64,000 nt of DNA, from assembly GCF_020614375.1 (NCBI RefSeq), contig NZ_CP085333.1, forward strand, positions 1 through 64,000, written 5' to 3'. Under the pieces are notes generated by a model. The model ran no database searches, was not told the DNA's origin, and saw only the letters and a list, made by a program, of their open reading frames with translations. Origin of the DNA: Haladaptatus salinisoli. GTDB lineage: Archaea; Halobacteriota; Halobacteria; Halobacteriales; Haladaptataceae. Both the position numbers and the translations under genes were made by a program. Positions 16,201 to 24,282 of the stretch are shown in pieces. Within the stretch, counting starts at the first letter, position 1. Each line of letters begins with the position of its first letter.

Positions 16201-16712
16201 AACTGCTAGAACTCGGGATCGAGCGATGGGGACCACTAAATAATCTCCTCGAACGCGGGAGTGAGGAGATTGTGGTAGAGGAGACAGATCGTTTAGAGCC
16301 GGTCCGGCAGAACGCAGAGGCGCTTGATGCGTTCGTAGCAGCGTGGAAAGTCGGCCGTGGGAAACCGGTCGAGAGACAAGTCCTCGAATCGTCAGGTGCC
16401 GTCAGCAGTAGGTTCATCGATGAAGTGGTGGCACTCGCCGAGTCTGTCGGGAACGATGGCGAGCGAGTCATCGACGCCCTACGAGATGGGGAAGTCAATC
16501 GATTCCAAACTGGGAAGATCAACGATCTCGAGACGTATTTCGAAGACTGTGGCTACATTGAGCCGTCGGCTTCACTCGATGGAGATCAGATTCGCATTCG
16601 AGTGATCGAAGGATTTGTCGACGCTGGCGTTTCCCGAGAATGTGCAAACGAGAAGGCTACGACGCTGCTCACGCGACTGAGTGAAACTACGACAGTCGAA
16701 GCAATCGAGTAG
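13215..16712 (+). CDS. Rad50/SbcC/YhaN-like ATPase with central membrane hairpin, 1165 aa
   Basis: The Walker A is GPNATGKT (38-45), the ABC signature is near 836-846 (LDELSSATRVQ) and the Walker B is LLLDETLA (about 865-872). Long charged coiled coils lie on both sides. Instead of a zinc hook with CxxC, residues of about 409-453 form two hydrophobic helices (VALVSAALLSAAGLALGV, then PVLLVTLLAAAGVLLYG). This is the layout of the bacterial membrane-linked YhaN type. About 265 residues beyond the ATPase core form a C-terminal extension I cannot assign. Paired with the overlapping Mre11-like gene, it probably processes DNA ends or acts on foreign DNA at the membrane. Confidence 0.85.
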   Translation: MTDDPIGVEELTIRRAPGFESEGFAVEDICSGINIVHGPNATGKTTVAKSIERLFWPEATEGHAELVARLSVNGDAWRVELNGSRTSYQQDGKDVNRPNLPPVDQRDRYRLSLHTLLQQETRNATFAETIERESAGGYDLADARDELGYADSTITRGKGVVKDAEQAVEDLRDAQSNVSTLRRKQDQLARLRDDLEDARRAKERVELLEQAISYVEARDKLEAAEAELEAFPEVLERVNGDEADEVVKLEEQLQEWTEKKTKAEDAKDEAEQELEDAGLSEDGLPDGRLQQLKGLQDKLESFETRSDSLKSELTGAKGKRANARNDIPLDVTKNDLSELDPVSWKDVSKFARKAEEVRAKRESRTAVEELLENDEEHEQDLQTLQRGSQFLEEWLATASPSASNGGDAAFRVALVSAALLSAAGLALGVLVNPVLLVTLLAAAGVLLYGHRSRTSTDEESDPRKPHRDSFEQTRLGVPDSWTVDGVRARLTELNDSIAQQQPAVERDQRREALTANGDQLEEDKQSLEATRAKLRESLGAAPDTTDVELTVITKRVLEWQKAHDEVVRLQDELDAVEEQLDSAKNELQSKVQPYGYEDVESAPAAKEAIRNLEQRNSQHETAQSDLERAKQTISEANEKVEELRSDRDQIFTTLDLAPGDHDELQALCEQIEDFEDAKTTVETASALAENEAGKLENLPGYEHDLKERAIPELREEQRQAEETAAGYDDTQTKITEIETRIDDAKTDDTVENAITEKERALDALQEQFDDDYSSTVGDVLVDHVQETTMDASRPAVFQRAREILTTITGGRYRLDLAEEETTFRAFDTAKQKGFALDELSSATRVQVLLAVRIAFIEQQEQGIKLPLLLDETLANTDDHRATVIIESMIELARDGRQVFYFTAQGDEVAKWLNALEETATIDHNVTDLANARGLEKAVQIPDVDGGVTLTPDLPSPDAHDHATYRDALGVEPFDPHQGVGTAHLWYVVEDVELLHQLLELGIERWGPLNNLLERGSEEIVVEETDRLEPVRQNAEALDAFVAAWKVGRGKPVERQVLESSGAVSSRFIDEVVALAESVGNDGERVIDALRDGEVNRFQTGKINDLETYFEDCGYIEPSASLDGDQIRIRVIEGFVDAGVSRECANEKATTLLTRLSETTTVEAIE

Positions 16713-16747
16713 TTGAGCGACATTGAGGCTCGAAGATTTTTAACACC

Positions 16748-16879
16748 TCACAGACGGTATCGAGCGTTCTCCCGGAGCGAGTGGACTAATTCGGCGTCCT
16801 CAAGAGAGCCGCCATCCGTGTCTAATACCAGTCCAGCTACAAAGAATTCCGTCTCGCTTGTTGGTGCAAATAGACCTTC
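16748..16879 (-). pseudogene. C-terminal fragment of an unknown protein
   Basis: This open minus-strand stretch of 43 codons encodes LFAPTSETEFFVAGLVLD followed by an acidic helix and ENARYRL before a stop. The composition is haloarchaeal, but no start codon is available and the upstream frame is closed at 16880-16882. It is probably the 3' end of a gene lost by deletion. The parent family is not recognised. Confidence 0.35.
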
Positions 16880-17345
16880 TCAGTATGATATGGATTTGAT
16901 ATATAATGATGAAAGCTGGCGATTGTACTGTTCACGATACTGGGGTACCACTCGACTCAATCCATGGTAGTCTGTCCTCACTCGACCGACGACGACTGCA
17001 CGCACTCTGCTCAAAATATGCTATTGTTGAAACAATTTGGTAGTAGAAACTGCGACCTCATTTACGCCCGGCCCGTCCATTGGTTGACCACTCATTTTTG
17101 TTTCTCGCTGTCGGGTCGCCACCTCTCTCTGTACGGTCCCAAATACTCCATATTCTTTGTCCCTCATCGTTGATACTTCCGGGATCTCGGCGGTCTTTGA
17201 CCTCCCTCGCAATTCAGCAATTACATACTCTCCACCTGCACCCCTGTACCCCACCATTACTTTGGAAGAATTTGGAGGTACAGGTCGGCCGCTGACAGTT
17301 TTAAAATCGCGTATAGGGACGTAGGGCTGGTTTCCGGCCGTAAAA

Positions 17346-17568
17346 CCCAGCCTTAGGATTGTCTAGAGCAATTCTAAATCGTAAATGTAGCCTTACAGCG
17401 TCCCAAACCGCTACTAACGCCACTTTTCGATCTGCCATCCAATTGTGTAAATCATCCAACCTTAGGCTTCAAATTTCTTGTTACTATTCCAACCTTAGGA
17501 TTTGGAGGTCAAAACCGCTGAGGAGCCGAAAATCCTTGCATAGAAGAGCTAAATCCAGCCTTAGGTTT
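17346..17568. repeat. iteron-like CC(A/G)CCTTAGG array
   Basis: CCTTAGG occurs at 17351-17357, 17460-17466, 17493-17499 and 17559-17565, each preceded by CA(G/A), with a degenerate copy (AGCCTTACA) at 17389-17397. Steps between copies are about 40, 69, 33 and 66 bp, so several are near multiples of 33. All copies are in one orientation. They lie just beyond the 3' end of the primase-associated gene. Spaced direct repeats beside replication genes suggest Rep-binding iterons or transfer-regulator operators; neither is proven. Confidence 0.55.
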
Positions 17569-17640
17569 GCAGCATTGTCGCCAACTGGAAAACAATGGCT
17601 GACATTTGACTATTTTGTGGTAGAGTAGTCCATTCCCAGT

Positions 17641-19146
17641 TCAATTGGTTCCCGATGTCGATTGACTATCGAGCTGCTCGTACATTTCGTCTGGGAACGG
17701 AAGGCTCCCATAGATTGAGTACGGACACTGATCGCGCCCGATACAGTAGCGCTGCATATCATCGTTCGAACAATTCATTGGAAGGGGAATCTCGCCGTCG
17801 ATCTCGTTCTCAAGTTCGTATCGAATCTGGTACTCCGTTGTCTCCGCATCGTACCAGGACCATCGGGAAAACAGGTCTTTCACATCACTGATGAATTCTG
17901 CTGTGCTTGCGTCTCGATACTGGGGCAACCACCATGCCATCCGCACGAGATTGAACAAGTCTTTGCGGACCGGTTTTTTCTCCTGGAGCCGTTCGTCCAT
18001 CGCCGCCAGGCAGGGAAGTTCAAAGAGGTCCTCGAGATCGTCGATATAAATCGGTTGTGCGCCATCGCTGTACTCGGTAAGTGTATAGCGATTTTGCCAG
18101 GCCTGTTCGACAGTTACGCTCGCGTGATTTTGCATCGCGGAGAGAATGTTCCCGAGGCTTCGTGGGGTCGAAATCGCGTCACAGGCGTGTTGTTCCCACA
18201 GTTGATCGGGCTCATAGGCGTCCAATGCATCATACAGTTCTCGTGCTGTCTGCGATTTGCCCAACTGCGCCATGTCGGCGTCCGCTGCCTTGACAGCGTT
18301 GATGATCGTCAGCAAATCCCGTTTCTGTCGGCTCCAGTTCTTCCAAAGGCGGTGGGTCTGACCTGCCTGGAAAAATCGATCGATCCGCTCGGTGATCGCT
18401 GACTCGTTCGCAGTCAGCCAACTGCGTTGCTCAGGCGTGAGTGCTTCTTCTTGGGCAGTGAGTAGTCGTCCAAATGCATCCTCGGCATACGACCGATACT
18501 TCTGCATAAAATCCGAGACTGGGACGTACAGATGATTGTCTGCGACGTGTGCTTGAATCTCGCCTTGCTGGTCACCGTCACGATCTGTCCGTGCCAAGCA
18601 TTTCCGCGAGGCAGCGACGAGTGGAATCTCAAGATAGTATCCGTCACCGAACGCAGAGCGTGTCGTGATGTCCGTACAGACGCGCCCAGAGTGGGGGCCG
18701 TCTTCACCAGGCTCTTTCGCGTAGAGGATTTCGGCGATTTCCTGATGTAGGGTGAAATCATCATACTCCCGAATGACTGAGGCGATGTTGTTCACATAGA
18801 GTTCGCGTAGATCCCTAAGAAGTGCGAGGTGACGTGGTGGTGTCTCTTCGAGTTTCGGGTGATCCATGATACAGACCGCACCGAGGGTTGCGAGGACGGC
18901 AAGCATCCCTGGATCATCAACATAGGGTCGCTCTGCAGCCTTCCGACGTGTGCTTGGCGTGAATGCATCACACGTGAACTGCTCAATATCTGCGAGCAAC
19001 TTCTCGGTTTCTTGTGTATCGTCGACCGTCCAGCGCTGATACCCACGTTCGAACAACTGTGTGAGCTGGACCTCTCCTTCATCGCGCGGCAGCGCTGCCA
19101 CTCGATACGCCATGTATTCGTCGTTTAGCGGTGTTGTTCGGCTCAT
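17641..19146 (-). CDS. primase-associated protein (possibly PriL-like), 501 aa
   Basis: A long helical protein that overlaps the primase gene upstream by 4 bp (ATGA). Its C-terminus has a Cys cluster (Cys459, Cys468 and Cys474 in NCSNDDMQRYC-IGRDQC) followed by PYSIYGSLPFP, loosely recalling the iron-sulfur end of primase large subunits. Haloarchaeal plasmids often carry a gene of this size next to their primase, where it is called primase-associated. A role as a regulatory or template-binding partner of the small primase is inferred from the coupling. It is the last gene of the minus-strand operon that starts at 27941. Confidence 0.65.
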   Translation of the reverse strand: MSRTTPLNDEYMAYRVAALPRDEGEVQLTQLFERGYQRWTVDDTQETEKLLADIEQFTCDAFTPSTRRKAAERPYVDDPGMLAVLATLGAVCIMDHPKLEETPPRHLALLRDLRELYVNNIASVIREYDDFTLHQEIAEILYAKEPGEDGPHSGRVCTDITTRSAFGDGYYLEIPLVAASRKCLARTDRDGDQQGEIQAHVADNHLYVPVSDFMQKYRSYAEDAFGRLLTAQEEALTPEQRSWLTANESAITERIDRFFQAGQTHRLWKNWSRQKRDLLTIINAVKAADADMAQLGKSQTARELYDALDAYEPDQLWEQHACDAISTPRSLGNILSAMQNHASVTVEQAWQNRYTLTEYSDGAQPIYIDDLEDLFELPCLAAMDERLQEKKPVRKDLFNLVRMAWWLPQYRDASTAEFISDVKDLFSRWSWYDAETTEYQIRYELENEIDGEIPLPMNCSNDDMQRYCIGRDQCPYSIYGSLPFPDEMYEQLDSQSTSGTN

Positions 19147-20042
19147 ATCGTGAGAAAACTGGGGGCGGCCTCAGTTCGGAAGTCAAAATCCGGGCTCTCG
19201 ACCGGTTGGACGACCCGCGAGACATCAGCGTGCAGCGAGTATGGCAGTCGCAGTACGCGGCGACGGTCGGCCGTGACAACCGGATCGATGGGGATCTCGT
19301 ATTCTTCGAGCAGCAGGCCGTTGATCACTTCCCGACTTTGCTCGTCGTAGCGATGTTTGCGGTCAGTATCGAGCAGGTAGACGTGACATCCCTGACCCGA
19401 GTAGACGACCATCGTTTCCGTGGCTGCAAAGTCATCCTTGAAGATCTCCTGGACAGCAAATCCGTATTCGAGAGCCTGCTCGATATCCGCAAACGTATAG
19501 GGATAGCCCTCGGGTGCGCTGTCGAGAATGCCGGCATCTTGAAGAGCATCAGATCCGACTGATTCCGTGGGCTCAGCAGTCGTTTCTGTCTGGGAAGTCG
19601 CTCGTTGTGCTGCAATATCTTTGGCGTCGATATCGACGGCAAGGACCCACGGACGCTCCCAGTGATCAAGCGCATAATAGACCGCGTCCGGTCGTGGTTC
19701 GGGACGTTCGAGGAGATCCGGATCGGCAAGCGCGTAAGTACTTCCTTGGAACGGATCGTGCCGAGCTGGATACTGGATGAACTTGACTAGCTCGTCTAGT
19801 GAGTCGAAGTGTTGTGCAATTCGATCTCCTGAGTCGCTTGTCTGCCACGTTTCTCGGCGGATGAACGTTCGATCGGGTGTATTCTGCTTCCGAACTGGGT
19901 ATGGTTCACTGAACGCGAGAGCGTACTCCTTCGGCCCTTCGACGGTAATGAACGACGGTAGTGCGTCGATTTTCCCTGGGAAGGATTCCGTGTAGTAAGT
20001 ATGAAGCTCGTCGTGAGTTGCTTCGCGCCACGTCGACGTCAT
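19143..20042 (-). CDS. archaeo-eukaryotic primase, PriS-like, 299 aa
   Basis: AEP-superfamily motifs are present: the metal-binding pair Asp137-x-Asp139 in VLAVDIDAKD, SGQGCH (215-220) for nucleotide binding, and RRRVLRLPYSLH (about 260-271) with the conserved basic residues. The N-terminal third is a family-specific extension. It should synthesise primers for plasmid replication or for the complementary strand after transfer. It is coupled by 4-bp overlaps to the VirD4-like gene upstream and the primase-associated gene downstream. The chain is shorter than chromosomal haloarchaeal PriS, which supports an element-encoded enzyme. Confidence 0.82.
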   Translation of the reverse strand: MTSTWREATHDELHTYYTESFPGKIDALPSFITVEGPKEYALAFSEPYPVRKQNTPDRTFIRRETWQTSDSGDRIAQHFDSLDELVKFIQYPARHDPFQGSTYALADPDLLERPEPRPDAVYYALDHWERPWVLAVDIDAKDIAAQRATSQTETTAEPTESVGSDALQDAGILDSAPEGYPYTFADIEQALEYGFAVQEIFKDDFAATETMVVYSGQGCHVYLLDTDRKHRYDEQSREVINGLLLEEYEIPIDPVVTADRRRVLRLPYSLHADVSRVVQPVESPDFDFRTEAAPSFLTI

Positions 20043-23000
20043 CGCTCTGTGTCAACCTCCGTTTTGAGACTCCGGAACGTGTTCACCGCGGTCATACCGG
20101 GGATTGCCGTTTGGCTGAGGGCAACACGAAGTGCACTGACCGTCTGTTTCTGGGTGGCAGTCAGCGAAAGATCGAGCTGACCGGTCTCGATGAGCGTGTC
20201 GATCACGTTGATCGCACACCGTCGGTCTTCGAATGCCCACGCGGCGTTCACGTTGGCCTTCGCGAGCTTTTCGTAATCAGCGACCACGGCGTCTGTATTA
20301 TGGCTCTTCGTTTCAACTTCACCGACCCAACAGAGGTCGCCTGAAGCGTCAAATCCTGCAACATCGAAAACAGTCCCTGAGTCGTGCTGATAGTAGCGTT
20401 CTGTCCGGTCGACATCGTGGTACTGGACAAGCCACTGTTCAAGGAATACGACACCAGCTTTGTGTGGGGTTTTCTCGCCGAGATCGCCCACCCCCGGGTT
20501 CACAGCCAGTGACCGGTCGAGGAAGGTTCGCCCGGCTGGCAACACGGTGTAGTACGTCTGCCGGAAGGCGCGATGCTTCTCGAGGAACCCCTTCTGTATG
20601 AGCGTCTCTACGTCAAGATTGGCAAACGGCTCGTCGAAATCAGCCATACTCTCGATGAGCGAGTACTCGTCGAGCTGGTGGTTCATCGCATCGAGCACGA
20701 GGCCAAGAAACGCTGCCTCATCGCGTGTCACACCCTCTGCTCGGAGCGTTGTATCGGGAATGTCCGTCGTCGCTTCGCTGAAACGACCTGCTGCCGTCGT
20801 ATCTGGAGCCTGTGTCTGTTCGGGTTCTGGACGTGGCTCTGACGTCTCTTCCTCCGACGGGACGGATTCAGCAGGCGAATCGAGCGATGCAAACTCCTGG
20901 ATAGAGATTTCAATGCCGTAGTCTTCGGCATGGGCAGCGATTTTCCGGAGTCGATCGAGGAGGTCACTCGTGGAGCCAGTCGTTTTGTGCGCTCGACGAG
21001 CGGCAACGAAGACTTCGTCTTTGGATGCGAACTGACAGCAGGCGCTCGCTCGTCGCTTCTCAGCATCGGCATATTCGGTGCCACAGAGATCACAAACGTA
21101 GCAATCGGTCTCCGTATTGTAGCGAACGTGCTCGGAGAGCGCAGCGTCACTTGATCGTTCGGCCTCGTCATCTGTGTCCCTCGGCTCTTCGCCTGCGTCT
21201 GTGGTTCCTACCTCTCCTTCGCCACTATGTCCATTCTGGATGTTTGTCGCTGTCTGATCGGGTGAAGTGGATGTCGGTGGGTCTTCGGCTGATAACTGCT
21301 CCGTCGTCGGTGCACCGAACATGGAAGCACCTCCGAAATCCTGTTCGTCACTCGGCCGGTCGCTGGCTGGTGTGTCTTCTGTGCCCGTTGCTGCCCTGTC
21401 GTCTGCAGCTGTGCCTGTGGCGTCACTCACACCACCTGTACCGAAGAAGGGTGTCTCGGCTGGAGTGCCACCGTCGGCAGCTTCAGCGGCGGCTGTGTCC
21501 TCTTGAGACCCGTCTGTGCCTGCAGTGTCCGCATCACCCATCTCCACAAACGTATCCCGTGCATCAACACGCCCGATTGTGCTCGGGCGATCGGGGATGC
21601 TACATTCGTTCTGAGTTCGTCGTCTGACCTGTGGTCGAGCCATCTCCTCAAAGAGGTGGCGCACATCACCGGAAAGTGGCTCATCACTTTCCGGGTGCCC
21701 TTCTGGAATTGGCAACGGAGCAAGCGAGAATGTCGTCGGATCTGTTTCACCAAAGTCGGGACTCGGGAGTTGCACGATCCACTCGCCAGACGGCAACCGT
21801 TGTATCCGCTTGCTGAGATCCTGTTTAGACAAATTCTCATGGGCCATCGATTTCGCGAGCTCATCGTCAACCTCGATGTTCCCGATGATTTTCGTCTTCA
21901 CGTTGTTCAAAATCTCTTTATACGGTCGATTCGATCGACTGTGATCGTTCACTTGATCGGGGTACTGCATGATCAGGCCAAGGCTCACACCGAAGCCCCT
22001 ACCTTGGGGCAAAAACTCCTCATAGACGAGTTCGGAGGTCGCGACCGCTGCTGCCTCTTCAATAATAACGTTTGCAATCTTCTCGTCACTGGCCATTGGT
22101 TCTTCCTCGCCTGTCCTGCTCTCATCGGACCATCCCTGCGCAGCATCCCAAAGGTTGCTCAGCAGAACCATCGTCAGCGCGTTGCGCGAGTCGGTACGCA
22201 ACTCACCGATATCGAACAGAATCACTGCATCTTCCACAAGAAAATGCCGAAAGTCGAAAACGTTCTCAGTGTATTCGCCAGCCTCATCATCCCACTCAGG
22301 GACGTGATTGAAGATCTGGTAGAGGTGCTCGAGTTCAACCAGTTTGTTCAGTCGATTCGCAGCACCACCCATCGACTGCTGGAACTGCGCCTCGTCCAGC
22401 TGACATTGTTGGAGTAACGCCCGCTCGATGTGGGCGTTCTCTGCACAAATTTCCGGGATGATGCGTTCATGGCGCATTTGATAGACGGCTTCAATGAGCG
22501 AATCCAGGCTGAACGCGTCTTGTCCGAATTCCTTATCAAACAACGCTTTGATCAAGAACGTCAGGATCTCGTTCGCAACAAATGCTCGATCATGTGTTTC
22601 TTTCCCGAGAATCAGCCGCATGACTTCATGGAAGTGCTCGACGATATCCTGGATTGCATCTTCGCGGCGGCGGCCCATCGCAAGCTTGGGACGAATATCG
22701 AAAAACGAGAAGGCTGGTAACATATCCGGCGCATCAAAGTGATAGACGTTATCCAGCGTGCCGAATTTCGTGTAATGGGCTTTGAGATAGTTTTCAACCA
22801 TCCCATCGCCTTTCGACTCGAGCAGCACCGTTGGTCCCCCAACGTGCTCACTCAGTGTCAGCATATCATTCAAGACGCTTTTGGACTTGCCCGACCCAGT
22901 CGAGGCGGCGCGAATGTAATGTGTAACGAGTGTTGATCGGTGGACGTGGATCGCATCGTCAAGTGGCTGATTCCGACCTTTGAGTGGCAGACCAATCGCC

Positions 23001-24250
23001 ATTCCAGGTGCTGATAAGCGGTCTACCATCTCTGGTGCCGGAAGCGGAAGTGGCTGACGCAATCGCTCTTTGCCGCGAGTCCCGCGAGCACCCTCAGTGG
23101 TCAATGTATGTGCACTCGGTACAGCCACGAAATTGGCGAGTTCGTCCGCATTCAAAATGAGCTGCGGGCGCTTCCGTCCTTGGCGTGAAATCTTGAGCGA
23201 CCGATCGAGCAGCCGTTGTAGCTCTTTCTTTGCCGGGTCACGAATATTGGTCAGTCCCTTCGTGAGACGGCTCCCGTCGAGTTCATAGTACGCCCCATCG
23301 AGATGGTTGAACGCGTTCGCAAGTGCGTCGACGTCACTCTGCACCGTTCCAATAGTCGTCTCGGTAGCGTCTGCGGGTGGCACCCCCGCTGCACGCATGT
23401 TTACTAGAAACGTCTGTGAAGGGTTTTTCTGGTCGATGAGTGCTTGCCGGGAGGCAGCTCCTCCACTTGTGGCGTTTGGTGACTGTCGGATATTCTCCCC
23501 GATTTGAGGGGCATCTCGGCCACGCCGTCGATCGCGAATATGCTCCTCGTCATAGCCCCGGAGCATATCATTGAAGCTGGTTTTTGCAGACTGGACGAAC
23601 CCATCGTGTTTCGTCTGAATATTCTCTTTGCGTGTATTGGCTGCCTTCTCCCAGTCCGCATACCGAGTGAACAACACTTGCAACACAGTGGGGGCACTCG
23701 CTTTCGCAAGCCGCTCGACGGCCGTTGCAAGCGGGGCCTTTGCCGATGCACTGTCGTCATTATGTGTCGCGTGGAGCTGTGAATACTGTGTGAGCGGCGT
23801 CATCCAATCGTCAGTACGCGTTGCCACGCCCTGCCACCGAGCTGCAATTGGTGTTCGGTTCAGCAGTTCCGATCGCGCATCATCGATAGGCTGGGACTCG
23901 ACAGTATCTTCGTCCGTATCGGGTTCCCTGGTGGATGGCCCAAGTAGTTCCTCGGGCAGCGTGAGTTCTTCTTCTGAAAGATTGTAACTCGCCGGATATG
24001 CAGTAGTCAACTCCGAGCGGACCGTCGACAAGAGCGATTCGTCAGTGGCACCGAGATAGAAGCGCACCGGCGTTTGGTTCCCCTGTGTGAGCGCGAGAAA
24101 CTCGAACGTGGGTGCACTCTTCTGAGGGAGATATTTGACTTTCCAGCCAGATTTGAGCTTGCGTAGCCCGGCGAATCGGGAGATGATATCGGAGGGTGTG
24201 ACACGTTCGTGGGCTGGTTCGATTCGAATGTAGCGACGAGTGGTTGTCAT
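20039..24250 (-). CDS. VirD4/TraD-like conjugative ATPase with zinc and nuclease-like C-terminal domains, 1403 aa
   Basis: The ATPase core has Walker A near 450 (AASTGSGKSKSV) and Walker B near 730 (NVIIEEAAAV), as in coupling proteins that pump DNA into the secretion channel. Residues of about 830-1040 are an acidic low-complexity linker. A Cys-rich finger follows (CYVCDLCGTEY, about 1050). The last 200 residues end in a PD-(D/E)xK-like motif, Asp in FDVAGFD and then GEVETK near 1311, and may be a nuclease. It has no N-terminal membrane helix. Coupled to the primase gene by a 4-bp overlap, it probably links DNA processing to transfer. Confidence 0.8.
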   Translation of the reverse strand: MTTTRRYIRIEPAHERVTPSDIISRFAGLRKLKSGWKVKYLPQKSAPTFEFLALTQGNQTPVRFYLGATDESLLSTVRSELTTAYPASYNLSEEELTLPEELLGPSTREPDTDEDTVESQPIDDARSELLNRTPIAARWQGVATRTDDWMTPLTQYSQLHATHNDDSASAKAPLATAVERLAKASAPTVLQVLFTRYADWEKAANTRKENIQTKHDGFVQSAKTSFNDMLRGYDEEHIRDRRRGRDAPQIGENIRQSPNATSGGAASRQALIDQKNPSQTFLVNMRAAGVPPADATETTIGTVQSDVDALANAFNHLDGAYYELDGSRLTKGLTNIRDPAKKELQRLLDRSLKISRQGRKRPQLILNADELANFVAVPSAHTLTTEGARGTRGKERLRQPLPLPAPEMVDRLSAPGMAIGLPLKGRNQPLDDAIHVHRSTLVTHYIRAASTGSGKSKSVLNDMLTLSEHVGGPTVLLESKGDGMVENYLKAHYTKFGTLDNVYHFDAPDMLPAFSFFDIRPKLAMGRRREDAIQDIVEHFHEVMRLILGKETHDRAFVANEILTFLIKALFDKEFGQDAFSLDSLIEAVYQMRHERIIPEICAENAHIERALLQQCQLDEAQFQQSMGGAANRLNKLVELEHLYQIFNHVPEWDDEAGEYTENVFDFRHFLVEDAVILFDIGELRTDSRNALTMVLLSNLWDAAQGWSDESRTGEEEPMASDEKIANVIIEEAAAVATSELVYEEFLPQGRGFGVSLGLIMQYPDQVNDHSRSNRPYKEILNNVKTKIIGNIEVDDELAKSMAHENLSKQDLSKRIQRLPSGEWIVQLPSPDFGETDPTTFSLAPLPIPEGHPESDEPLSGDVRHLFEEMARPQVRRRTQNECSIPDRPSTIGRVDARDTFVEMGDADTAGTDGSQEDTAAAEAADGGTPAETPFFGTGGVSDATGTAADDRAATGTEDTPASDRPSDEQDFGGASMFGAPTTEQLSAEDPPTSTSPDQTATNIQNGHSGEGEVGTTDAGEEPRDTDDEAERSSDAALSEHVRYNTETDCYVCDLCGTEYADAEKRRASACCQFASKDEVFVAARRAHKTTGSTSDLLDRLRKIAAHAEDYGIEISIQEFASLDSPAESVPSEEETSEPRPEPEQTQAPDTTAAGRFSEATTDIPDTTLRAEGVTRDEAAFLGLVLDAMNHQLDEYSLIESMADFDEPFANLDVETLIQKGFLEKHRAFRQTYYTVLPAGRTFLDRSLAVNPGVGDLGEKTPHKAGVVFLEQWLVQYHDVDRTERYYQHDSGTVFDVAGFDASGDLCWVGEVETKSHNTDAVVADYEKLAKANVNAAWAFEDRRCAINVIDTLIETGQLDLSLTATQKQTVSALRVALSQTAIPGMTAVNTFRSLKTEVDTER

Positions 24251-24282
24251 GGCTGGTGAATTGATTCCTGTAATTTCGCGCG

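Larger units (their letters stand above)
16713..17640. other. 928 bp gap between the nuclease pair and the conjugation operon
   Basis: It holds a truncated coding fragment (16748-16879) and the CCTTAGG repeat array (17346-17568). A minus-strand frame at 17021-17257 could encode 78 residues, but it is not acidic, lacks a ribosome binding site and matches nothing known to me. An imperfect dyad (GGCTGGTTT against AAACCCAGCC) sits at about 17326-17354, just before the first repeat. Confidence 0.45.

Noticed and set aside
17021-17257. 78-residue minus-strand frame
   Set aside because: It lacks a ribosome binding site and acidic composition, and resembles no known family. It is in a gap that otherwise holds repeats and a gene fragment.
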